The notes under the pieces: generated by a model
Databases searched by the model: none
The model's input: the letters and a program-made list of their open reading frames with translations, nothing else
Told to the model about the DNA's origin: nothing
Assembly (NCBI GenBank): GCA_017546445.1
Contig: JAFYWX010000020.1
Location: 19,973-83,972 of the forward strand
Source of the DNA: Akkermansia sp.
GTDB taxonomy: Bacteria > Verrucomicrobiota > Verrucomicrobiia > Verrucomicrobiales > Akkermansiaceae
Direction of reading: 5' to 3'
Length of the DNA: 64,000 nucleotides
Shown here: positions 38,401-45,136 of the stretch, piece after piece
Position numbering within the stretch: position 1 is the first letter of the stretch
How the letters are laid out: every line of letters begins with the position of its first letter
Made by a program: the position numbers and the translations under genes

Positions 38401-39314
38401 ACTGAATGGCGGCGACAGAATGGGTTGAAGCGTCTGCAACTGCAAGCACGCTAGTGCCACTCGTTGATGCCTGTGATACTGAATGGCGGAACAGCCCCGG
38501 CGGTGACCTGTATATGGGCATTGCTGTGCCACTCGTTGATGCCTGTGATACTGAATGGCGGTCGAATTCTTTCTCAACATTGCGTGCCCATGCTGCGTGC
38601 CACTCGTTGATGCCTGTGATACTGAATGGCGGCTCTCAAAATGCTTATTGCGCTATTTTTTTCAAGCGTGCCACTCGTTGATGCCTGTGATACTGAATGG
38701 CGGCGCCGTATTTCGCGTGTACTCTTTCGCGCATTTCTGTGCCACTCGTTGATGCCTGTGATACTGAATGGCGGGAGACCCCGGAGAACAGCAAGGCATT
38801 GAAAACCGGTGCCACTCGTTGATGCCTGTGATACTGAATGGCGGAACACCACCCTCCTCGAGCTGGCGCCCATTTTTGAGTGCCACTCGTTGATGCCTGT
38901 GATACTGAATGGCGGGGCAGCCCCTCCGCAGGTACCCCGGCTGCGGCTACCTGTGCCACTCGTTGATGCCTGTGATACTGAATGGCGGTGATATAGCACT
39001 TCCACCGCGATGAATGGAGAAGTGTGCCACTCGTTGATGCCTGTGATACTGAATGGCGGCTGCCCATCAATCATCGCCTTCAGCGCACGCCGCTGTGCCA
39101 CTCGTTGATGCCTGTGATACTGAATGGCGGAAATCGCAGCGCGGGACTTTAGTCCCGCCTCGGCGGTGCCACTCGTTGATGCCTGTGATACTGAATGGCG
39201 GCAGAAATCGCGCCACCCGGCCACGCTCACGTCAGGTGCCACTCGTTGCCTGTGATACTGAATGGCGGAATCACCTCGGCACTGAAACTCTGCAGCCGGA
39301 AGTGCCACTCGTTG
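35497..39314 (+). CRISPR. CRISPR array, 54 repeats and 53 spacers
   Basis: The 36-base repeat starts GTGCCACTCG, continues TTGATGCCTG and ends TGATACTGAATGGCGG. Starts are spaced 69-77 bases, giving spacers of about 33-41. The first repeat (35497) is perfect. Variants are at 35935 (two changes), 37006, 37295, 37584 and 38086 (one change each). The last complete one at 39236 lacks three bases, and the one at 39302 keeps only the first 13. Degeneration at the right marks the old, leader-distal end, so the leader is next to cas2. The repeat 3' end GATACTGAATGGCGG resembles the GAUCUGAGAAGUGGCAC end described for Cas12b crRNAs, which supports plus-strand crRNAs. Confidence 0.98.
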
Positions 39315-39420
39315 GATGTCTGGGGTAGGGAATATGGGTAAGTTTGAGCTTTTAATCTGCGTTGAATTACTCCGCAGATAAAAAGGTAAGTTTTCACGGT
39401 AAAAGTGTGACTCCATACAT

Positions 39421-39459
39421 ACCCCTGCTGAATAAGCGGGGGTTAATTTTTTTGTTTTT
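39421..39459 (+). terminator. terminator after the CRISPR array
   Basis: CCCC-GCT pairs with AGC-GGGG (one bulged base), followed by a long T run (39443-39459). The direction is plus strand, consistent with transcription of the array from the cas2 side. A second hairpin, ATCTGCG/CGCAGAT, lies at 39355-39379. Confidence 0.8.
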
Positions 39460-39492
39460 CTGCACAAAAAAGTGAAATTTTTCAAAAAACGC

Positions 39493-39520
39493 TTGACAAT
39501 GGATGGAGGTGTGCTACATT
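39493..39520 (+). promoter_or_regulatory. promoter of the Y-like RNA cluster
   Basis: A consensus TTGACA (39493-39498), a 16-base spacer and TACATT (39515-39520) follow directly after the array terminator and point into the non-coding region with tRNA-like units. Confidence 0.65.
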
Positions 39521-39660
39521 TTGCGTGCATTCGTTTGATTTGAGGACGAGATATTGCGAAAGGAATACCCTATTACTCCCCAACAACTACCAAAGACTTT
39601 TGTTGAATGAATGTGCGCTTTGTGGGCATTGGACTCTTGTGCAGAGAGGGCAGTGAGCAG

Positions 39661-39811
39661 AGCGGAATGAAGACTCTTACAGCAAGGTAAGCGTGTTGTG
39701 GGTTCGAATCCCATCATCTGCGCTGTCGAAAGATAGCACCTGGCGGATGTAGCTCAATGGTAGAGCAGCTGAAATGAATGACGAGTTTTGCCCAATCCCC
39801 CTATAGCCGCT
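39661..39811 (+). ncRNA. Y-like RNA unit 1 with permuted tRNA-like domain
   Basis: A closing helix AAGACTC (39670-39676) with GAGTTTT (39783-39789), extended by AGCGG/CCGCT, encloses a tRNA-like fold in permuted order. First comes a T arm GTGGG-TTCGAAT-CCCAT (39698-39714), then the 3' acceptor strand CATCTGC (39715-39721), a hairpin GCTGTC-GAAA-GATAGC (39722-39737), then the 5' acceptor strand GCGGATG (39743-39749), TA, and a D arm GCTC-AATGGTA-GAGC (39752-39766). The acceptor strands form 7 bp, and GCTG (39768-39771) pairs with CAGC (39680-39683) where an anticodon stem would start. There is no anticodon loop, so it cannot be a normal tRNA. The arrangement is that of bacterial YrlA-type Y RNAs. 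Confidence 0.75.
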
Positions 39812-39919
39812 GAGAAAAGGCACAAACAGCCATACGACTGCCGACTCGGGTGCATGGCACCTGAACATTCTGGCAGCAGGCATAGCTGCCGTGTGTCCTG
39901 GTTCAGTGGTGGAAAACAA

Positions 39920-40055
39920 TGCCAGCGAGTGAAAGACTCCAACTGCAATTCCGAGATATCCTCTTACCGGTTGCCATGTGTGGCCGGGCTGCTCCGAGGG
40001 GCGGAGAAATCCTCCCGCCGGGCTTAGGGAACCCAGGTGAGTCTTGTAGCTGGCA
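39920..40055 (+). ncRNA. Y-like RNA unit 2 without canonical tRNA-like arms
   Basis: TGCCAGC (39920-39926) pairs with GCTGGCA (40049-40055) and AAGACTC (39933-39939) with GAGTCTT (40039-40045), separated by an asymmetric internal loop (GAGTGA opposite GTA). The interior is GC-rich with hairpins such as GGCGG/CCGCC but lacks the TTCGAAT T loop. It shares the closing helix of the other units and probably the same protein partner. Confidence 0.55.
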
Positions 40056-40063
40056 CAATATCT

Positions 40064-40168
40064 GCAGATGGCTGAAAGACACCTCTCCAGCAATCCAGAC
40101 ATGCATCAGGTTCCAACTCTGTAAAATGCTCCGTGTGCGACAGGCACTAAGTGTCTTGTGCCATCTGC
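40064..40168 (+). ncRNA. Y-like RNA unit 3
   Basis: GCAGATGGC (40064-40072) pairs perfectly with GCCATCTGC (40160-40168), then an internal loop (TGA opposite GT), then AAGACAC (40076-40082) with GTGTCTT (40151-40157). The loop position between two helices is the same as in unit 2. The interior contains a possible degenerate T arm (GGTTCCAAC near 40110) but no clear acceptor stem. Confidence 0.5.
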
Positions 40169-40181
40169 TCCCCACAATCCA

Positions 40182-40299
40182 AAGACTCAGACAGCAACTC
40201 ATACCGAGATTGAGGGTTCGAATCCCTCCCCAACCCCGTACATACCCGATAATATGGGTTGGGCGTTGCTCTGTGGAAGAGCCGAAAACAATGAGTCTT
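40182..40299 (+). ncRNA. Y-like RNA unit 4 with permuted tRNA-like domain
   Basis: The closing helix is AAGACTC (40182-40188) with GAGTCTT (40293-40299). Inside are the T arm GAGGG-TTCGAAT-CCCTC (40212-40228), 3' acceptor strand CCCAACC (40229-40235), a linker, 5' acceptor strand GGTTGGG (40257-40263) and D arm GCTC-TGTGGAA-GAGC (40268-40282). The acceptor forms seven Watson-Crick pairs that differ from those of units 1 and 5, so pairing is conserved while sequence is not. Confidence 0.75.
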
Positions 40300-40372
40300 G
40301 ATACAATCCCACCATTATCCCGCTAACCCTTAACCTTTCCTGCCGCGAGAGCGGCGGAGAGCCCCCCTTACA

Positions 40373-40480
40373 AGGACTCCAACAGCGATACAATATCTTG
40401 GTCATGGGTTCGAATCCCATCTTTCTGCGGAGACGCGGGGAGTAGCTCAGTTGGCAGAGCAGGAGAAAGAACGGAGTCTT
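40373..40480 (+). ncRNA. Y-like RNA unit 5 with permuted tRNA-like domain
   Basis: The closing helix is AGGACTC (40373-40379) with GAGTCTT (40474-40480). Inside are the T arm ATGGG-TTCGAAT-CCCAT (40404-40420), 3' acceptor strand CTTTCTGC (40421-40428), the short linker GGAGAC, 5' acceptor strand GCGGGGAG (40435-40442), TA, and D arm GCTC-AGTTGGCA-GAGC (40445-40460). The acceptor has 8 pairs with several G-U. A further partial copy of the 5' motif (AAAGAC...ACAGCAAC) lies near 40503-40520. Confidence 0.75.
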
Positions 40481-40558
40481 GTCACCCCAAGAAAAAAAGC
40501 ACAAAGACACATACAGCAACTATCCTTGATAGCCTCTATCTGTTAAATAGTTGAACAT

Positions 40559-40586
40559 GGGGTTATGCGCCCGGTGCGCATGCCCC
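40559..40586 (+). other. strong hairpin between the RNA cluster and the TROVE gene
   Basis: GGGG-ATGCGC pairs with GCGCAT-CCCC with a short loop. It could end the RNA cluster transcript or be part of the mRNA leader, but has no U tail. The stretch 40587-40771 holds a further CTGC-GAA-GCAG hairpin but no gene. Confidence 0.5.
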
Positions 40587-40771
40587 GGTGTCTTGGCGAT
40601 TTGTTTCTCATCTGAGGATGTGCACCCCACTACCGAGCAAGCGGAAGGGTCCTGCTGCGAAGCAGCGCCCGAGCCAGTAAGATAGGCGGATGATATTTCC
40701 AGAAGAAAGCGGATTTGCCTGCAACTACCACCACAGCCATACCTATATACAACTCAAACTTCAATATCATC

Positions 40772-42313
40772 ATGACCAATAATTCACTTTTTGCCGCCAT
40801 GAAGGCGTGCGATAACACGACACAGACCACCAACGGCATGACCGCCTGCCGTTCCACGCTTTCGGCGCTGCTGGATTTATTCATGGGCGGTGCATCGCTG
40901 CGTAAGACGCCGGAGCAGGTGCCCCAGGCGGTGCGCGCTGCTTACCGGGAGGATAAGCTGGGCACGCTGCGCTGCTTGTTCTACCTGCGCGATATCCGCG
41001 GCAACGGCGGGCAGGGCGAGCGCGCGGTGTTCCGCGCGGGTATCCGCACGGTGGCAGAGCTGGATACGGAGCTTTTTGTGCGCAGCGGGGTGATTAAGCA
41101 GATTCCGTTCTATGGCCGGTGGGATGATGTGTTCTGCCTGCTGGATGTGAGCCGCGAGCTGGATGCGGCGGTGTTTTCCCTGGTGGCAGAGCAGCTGAAG
41201 GCCGACTGTGCGGCGCTGGCAGAGCAGGGGAAGAAGGCGCAGGTTTCGCTGCTGGCCAAGTGGCTGCCTTCCTGCAATACGTCCTCTGCCACCACGCGGG
41301 CGCTGGCAAAGCGGATTTACCGCACCCTGCGCTTCAGCGAGAAGGAGTACCGCCAGGTGCTCACCGCCCTGCGCCGCCAGATTGATGTGCTGGAGACGCG
41401 CCTGAGCCGCCGGGACTACACTTTCCGCTACAGCGCGGTGCCTTCCAACGCGGGGCTGAAGTACCGCAAGGCTTTCATGCGGAATGATGGTGAGCGCTAC
41501 AAGGCTTATGTGGAGTCTCTGCACAATGTGCTTTGTGTGCAGAACTGCGCCGTGGAGGATGTGAAGGTGAACGTGGGCACGCTGTATCCCTACGATATCA
41601 TGAACAAGTTCCGCTATGGCGCGCTGGATGCCACGGAGTGCATGCAGCTGGATAATATGTGGCGCTCTCTGCCGGATTATTTCGGCGAGGCGGCAGGTGC
41701 CAACTGGCTGGCGGTGGTGGATGTTTCCGGCTCCATGACCTGGGGCGGTATTCCTTACCCCATCGATGTGGCGATGTCGCTGGGTCTGTATGTGGCCGAG
41801 CGCAACACGGGTATCTTCAAGGATAAGATGATTACCTTCTCCGCCTCGCCGCAGCTGGTGGAGGTGGACCCCGCCTGGCCGCTGAAGCAGAAGGTGGAGT
41901 ATATGCTGGACATGGACTGGGGGATGAACACGAATCTGGAGGCAGTGTTCCGCCTGGTGCTGGATGCCGCGGTGCAGGCTGCTCTGCCGGCGGAGCAGAT
42001 GCCGCAGTGTATCATCATCATTTCCGATATGCAGTTCGACAGCTGCGTGGAGGGCGCCGGGAATCCCTCTGCCTATGAGATGATTCGCCAGCGCTTTGAG
42101 GCCGCGGGTTATGCTATGCCCCGTCTGGTGTTCTGGAATGTGGCGCAGCGGAATTACGGCAATGTGCCGGTGCGGTATGACCAGCAGGGCACCATGCTGG
42201 TGGGTGGCTGCAAGCCCGGCATGTTCGAGCAGCTTCTTTCCGGCAAAACCCCGGAGGATTTCATGCTCTCGGTGCTCAATTCGGAGCGCTACCAGCCCAT
42301 CACGCTGGCATAA
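40772..42313 (+). CDS. TROVE/vWA (DUF2828-type) Ro60-like RNA-binding protein
   Basis: The 513-residue protein matches the DUF2828 family, related to TROVE (Ro60/Rsr). The N-terminal helical part has LRCLFYLRDIRGNGGQGERAVF and IPFYGRWDDVFCLLD, the hallmark repeats of TROVE-like HEAT rings. The C-terminal von Willebrand A domain has the metal site DVSGSM (from Asp317), NTNLEAVF, and the DUF2828 pattern IISDMQFDSC...AAGYAMPRLVFWNV. Ro60 proteins bind Y RNAs and misfolded RNA; bacterial Rsr uses Y RNA as a gate to RNA processing enzymes. The gene lies directly downstream of the Y-like RNA cluster in the same direction. I chose the ATG at 40772; one at 40715 adds a short extension. No RtcB or RNA ligase gene is nearby. 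Confidence 0.85.
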   Translation: MTNNSLFAAMKACDNTTQTTNGMTACRSTLSALLDLFMGGASLRKTPEQVPQAVRAAYREDKLGTLRCLFYLRDIRGNGGQGERAVFRAGIRTVAELDTELFVRSGVIKQIPFYGRWDDVFCLLDVSRELDAAVFSLVAEQLKADCAALAEQGKKAQVSLLAKWLPSCNTSSATTRALAKRIYRTLRFSEKEYRQVLTALRRQIDVLETRLSRRDYTFRYSAVPSNAGLKYRKAFMRNDGERYKAYVESLHNVLCVQNCAVEDVKVNVGTLYPYDIMNKFRYGALDATECMQLDNMWRSLPDYFGEAAGANWLAVVDVSGSMTWGGIPYPIDVAMSLGLYVAERNTGIFKDKMITFSASPQLVEVDPAWPLKQKVEYMLDMDWGMNTNLEAVFRLVLDAAVQAALPAEQMPQCIIIISDMQFDSCVEGAGNPSAYEMIRQRFEAAGYAMPRLVFWNVAQRNYGNVPVRYDQQGTMLVGGCKPGMFEQLLSGKTPEDFMLSVLNSERYQPITLA

Positions 42314-42364
42314 GTCTTTTTTTCAATAAGTCACAAGCCCAATCCCTCCCTCGGTAGTAATCTG

Positions 42365-42405
42365 CTCCCCTGGCTGAAATTCCAACAGCCAGGGGAGTAT
42401 TTTTG
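42365..42405 (+). terminator. terminator of the TROVE gene
   Basis: CTCCCCTGGCTG (42365-42376) pairs perfectly with CAGCCAGGGGAG (42386-42397), followed by TATTTTT. Confidence 0.9.
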
Positions 42406-42420
42406 ATGTGGTGTAGGGTT

Positions 42421-42476
42421 GTTTCGGCTCAAAATAGGGCTGGACCCGGCTCATTTCGGAACGGAAATGAGCCGAA
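42421..42476. repeat. dispersed GGCTCA...TGAGCC inverted-repeat element, copy 2
   Basis: CGGCTCATTTC (42447-42457) and GAAATGAGCCG (42464-42474) form a perfect 11-bp inverted repeat, preceded by GTTTCGGCTCAAAA as in copy 1 at 22256. Confidence 0.75.
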
Positions 42477-42510
42477 CGGAGACGAGGGGTGCTCTAAGGG
42501 GGGAGCCTGA

Positions 42511-43839
42511 TTAGAGCAGAGCGGTTAACTGGTGGATGGCAAAGAGCGGCAGGTTGAGCAGACGGCAGGTAGAGCCGGTATCACTGAGCGGAAGCTGCTG
42601 TTCATTCCAGCCTGCCAGTGAGGTGCGCACCGCGCTGGGGCACATGTGTTTGTGGCAGTAGGCCTTCAGGCTTTTGGATTGAAGGTTAGTCTCTGCCTTT
42701 ACTTCGATGGGGATGATCTCCATGTCGAACTGAATAAGGAAATCGATTTCACCGCGCCCGTTGTCTGAGGCCCAGTAGAAAGGAGTGAGCTGGCAGGATG
42801 TTCGCAGCTCCTGCTGTACGTATTGTTCTGCAAGGGCTCCCTTGAACTCGGTGAAAATACGGTTTCCCTCCAGGAGGATTCTGGGGGAGAGTTCTGCCTT
42901 GGCGGTAAGGAGTCCTACGTCCAGGAAAAAGGCCTTGAATGCCTGCTCCTGATAGGCTGATAGCGGCATAGCAGGCTTCGCAACTCTGTTAACCAGGAGA
43001 ATGAGTCCGGCATCCTGCAGCCATTGCAGGGCAAGTTCCAGGTCACGCATGCGGAAGTTAGGCTGCACCTCCTTGCAGATGAATTTCTTATTTTCCTTGG
43101 AAAGTTGTCTGGGGATGGAGTCCCAGATGAGTGATAGTCGCGGTGCGATTTCCTTGGGGGCATGCTTGGTAAAGTCTCTCTGATAACCGTTGAGCAGGGT
43201 TTGCTGTATGTATCGTACCTGATTAAAATCGCCAGTATTGATGTAAGTTGCAACAGCTTCGGGCATGCCGCCAACGAAGTAGTATATTTTGAGCAGCTCT
43301 GCTAGCTTGCCGGAAAAATTGTTGCTGAGTGCCTGGTCGTGGCTGGCCAGCAGGTCTGCATACAGCTGATGGCCACTGGCAATAAGGAATTCCCGGAAAC
43401 TCATGGGGTACAGGTGAAGCATATCCACCTTGCCTACCGGGAATCCTGTGCCTTTATGTTCGTAAAGTCCTAGAAGAGAGCCTGCCGCGATGATGTGGTG
43501 TTCGCGGGCTTCCTCGCAGAAGTATTTGAGTGAGGTGAGCGCATGGGGGCATTCCTGGATTTCATCGAATATGATTAGTGTCTTACCTGCCTCCAGTGGG
43601 AATCCGGCATGTAGTTGGATGACCATGAGAAGGCGTTTGATGTTCAGGTCCTGCTCGAAGTTTTGCTTGATTTCGGTATCCAGGTCGAAGCGAATGTAGG
43701 CAATGTTTTTGTAGTGTTGTGCACCGAATTCCTGCATGAGCCAGGTCTTGCCTACCTGGCGGGCTCCCAGTAGCAACAGCGGCTTTCGATTTGGGTTTTC
43801 TGCCCATGTCTTCAGGTCTGAAATTCGCTCTCGTAACAT
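42511..43839 (-). CDS. AAA ATPase with DUF4143 nuclease-like domain
   Basis: The 442-residue protein has the N-terminal P-loop GARQVGKT (25-32), Walker B in LIIFDEIQE and the sensor AAGSLLG. The C-terminal DUF4143 domain contains the PD-(D/E)XK-like pattern ASDNGRGEIDFLIQFDMEIIPIEVKAE. Such proteins are widespread in host-associated bacteria, often as accessory genes; their function is unsettled. It is convergent with the TROVE gene and its codon use is a little more AT-rich than the core genes, compatible with accessory origin. Confidence 0.9.
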   Translation of the reverse strand: MLRERISDLKTWAENPNRKPLLLLGARQVGKTWLMQEFGAQHYKNIAYIRFDLDTEIKQNFEQDLNIKRLLMVIQLHAGFPLEAGKTLIIFDEIQECPHALTSLKYFCEEAREHHIIAAGSLLGLYEHKGTGFPVGKVDMLHLYPMSFREFLIASGHQLYADLLASHDQALSNNFSGKLAELLKIYYFVGGMPEAVATYINTGDFNQVRYIQQTLLNGYQRDFTKHAPKEIAPRLSLIWDSIPRQLSKENKKFICKEVQPNFRMRDLELALQWLQDAGLILLVNRVAKPAMPLSAYQEQAFKAFFLDVGLLTAKAELSPRILLEGNRIFTEFKGALAEQYVQQELRTSCQLTPFYWASDNGRGEIDFLIQFDMEIIPIEVKAETNLQSKSLKAYCHKHMCPSAVRTSLAGWNEQQLPLSDTGSTCRLLNLPLFAIHQLTALL

Positions 43840-43908
43840 GCTGTCTTTTTCTCGGAAAAGAGGGTAACGTGTTTTTTATTGAAAGTCAATAGAAAATAGA
43901 GATGTCCC

Positions 43909-44001
43909 CACATTTTCTGTACGACTTTTGCCGTCTGCTCACACATTTTCTGCACGACTTTTGCCGTTTGCTCACACATTTTCTGCACGACTTTTGAAAG
44001 C
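43909..44001. repeat. three 33-bp tandem repeats
   Basis: Units starting CACATTTTCTG and continuing ACGACTTTTGCCG begin at 43909, 43942 and 43975 (period 33). The third diverges after ACTTTTG. A palindrome CTCTGCTAGCAGAG follows near 44062. The gap 43840-44188 has no convincing gene. Confidence 0.85.
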
Positions 44002-44152
44002 CGGAGGAGAAATGGGCGGAGTTTCGCGCGCGTGCGCGTGTATGAATTTGTAGATTATCTGCTCTGCTAGCAGAGAGAATTTCCGCTAGAGCGGAGAGAA
44101 TTTCGCGGGCGGTGGCCGCGAGATGAATTACTTCGCACATTGTAATTCGTAC

Positions 44153-44180
44153 TTGCTTACTTGTGTGTGTGTGGTAGAAT
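44153..44180 (+). promoter_or_regulatory. promoter of the ABC transporter pair
   Basis: TTGCTT (44153-44158), a 16-base GT-rich spacer and TAGAAT (44175-44180) lie eight bases before the ATG at 44189. Confidence 0.5.
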
Positions 44181-44188
44181 GCAGGGGT

Positions 44189-45136
44189 ATGGCAAATGCT
44201 TTATTGAGTGTACGTGGGTTGCAGCGTGCGTTTGGCGAGGTTCAGGCGGTGCGTGATGTATCGTTTGAGCTGGAGCGGGGGCAGTCGGTGGGTGTGATTG
44301 GCGCGAATGGCGCGGGTAAGACGACGATGATGCGGATTCTGGTGGGGCTGGATTTGCAGGATGCGGGCAGCATCTGCTTTGATGGCGTGGCAATGGAGAA
44401 GGAGCCGCAGAAGCTGCGCGGGCGCATCGGCTGGATGCCGGATGCGTTCAACCCGCCGGCGAATACCACGGTGTGGGAGTATGTGGATTTCTTTGCGCGG
44501 GCATTCGGGCTGCGCGGGGAGAAGCGCGATGCGGAGGTGACGCGTGTGCTGGAGTTCTGCGGGCTGAAGGAGCTGCAGGAGCGCCGCGTGGATAAGCTTT
44601 CGAAGGGTGAGCAGCAGCGGGCGAATATGGCGCGCATGCTGATTGGTGACCCGGAGCTGGTGGTGATGGATGAGCCGGCGGCGGGGCTTGACCCGCGCGC
44701 GCGCCTGGAGTTTAAGCATTGTGTGCGCGAGCTGGTTCGGCAGGGCAAGACGCTCTTAATCTCCTCTCACATTATCTCGGAGCTGGCGGAGATGTGCGAT
44801 TCGTTTATCCTGATGGATAAGGGGCAGGTGCTGCGCCACGAGGGCTGCGAGGAGATGCGCGCGGCGGGTTCTGCGGCGCAGCGGCTGGTATATGAGTTCC
44901 GCCTGGCGGGTGCCGGGGCTGGGGCGCTGCAGCAGGCGCTGGAGGCGCTGCCGGAGTGGGAGCAGGTGGAGCTGCTGGCACCGGATGCGGTGCGGGCGGT
45001 GTATGCCGGCGAGCCGGGTGAGCCGCTGGCGCTGCAGTTGCGCACGCTGGCTGCGGAGCATTTGCTGGTGCAGGCTGCCTGCAGGCAGGTCTCTTTGGAG
45101 GAAACTGTAATTGATTTGATGAACGGTCATGAATAA
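44189..45136 (+). CDS. ABC transporter ATP-binding protein
   Basis: The 315-residue protein starts MANALLSVRGLQRAFGEVQAV. Walker A is GANGAGKT (38-45), the signature is LSKGEQQRANMARML, Walker B is LVVMDEPAAGLDPR, and the switch histidine is in LLISSHIISELAEMC. It belongs to the ABC-2 (DRA/NatA-like) exporter group with a C-terminal extension of about 90 residues. It drives a partner permease encoded by the next gene, which overlaps it by 8 bases. The substrate is unknown. Confidence 0.93.
   Translation: MANALLSVRGLQRAFGEVQAVRDVSFELERGQSVGVIGANGAGKTTMMRILVGLDLQDAGSICFDGVAMEKEPQKLRGRIGWMPDAFNPPANTTVWEYVDFFARAFGLRGEKRDAEVTRVLEFCGLKELQERRVDKLSKGEQQRANMARMLIGDPELVVMDEPAAGLDPRARLEFKHCVRELVRQGKTLLISSHIISELAEMCDSFILMDKGQVLRHEGCEEMRAAGSAAQRLVYEFRLAGAGAGALQQALEALPEWEQVELLAPDAVRAVYAGEPGEPLALQLRTLAAEHLLVQAACRQVSLEETVIDLMNGHE

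Noticed and set aside
35497..39314. crRNA transcription from the minus strand
   Set aside because: The minus-strand repeat end GAGTGGCAC also resembles Cas12b handles because the repeat is quasi-palindromic. The plus strand is favoured by the leader-side promoter, the degenerate right end, the plus-strand terminator and the CCGCC/GGCGG tracrRNA pairing.
35407..39328. Many short reading frames with repeated peptides (PLVDACDTEWR, HSLMPVILNGG, ITGINEWH)
   Set aside because: They are translations of the CRISPR repeat in different frames and strands.
39690..40460. Ordinary tRNA genes
   Set aside because: The 3' halves precede the 5' halves, and no anticodon arm connects them, so they cannot be standard tRNAs. 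They fit permuted tRNA-like domains of Y-like RNAs.
39514..40519. Minus-strand reading frames with GFEPTT- or GFEPMT-like peptides
   Set aside because: These are antisense translations of the T-arm sequence GGTTCGAATCC in the tRNA-like units, a well-known source of spurious proteins.
43886..44140. 84-codon minus-strand frame over the 33-bp repeats
   Set aside because: Low-complexity peptide (QKSCRKC repeats), no ribosome binding site and no domain; best explained by the repeat length being a multiple of three.
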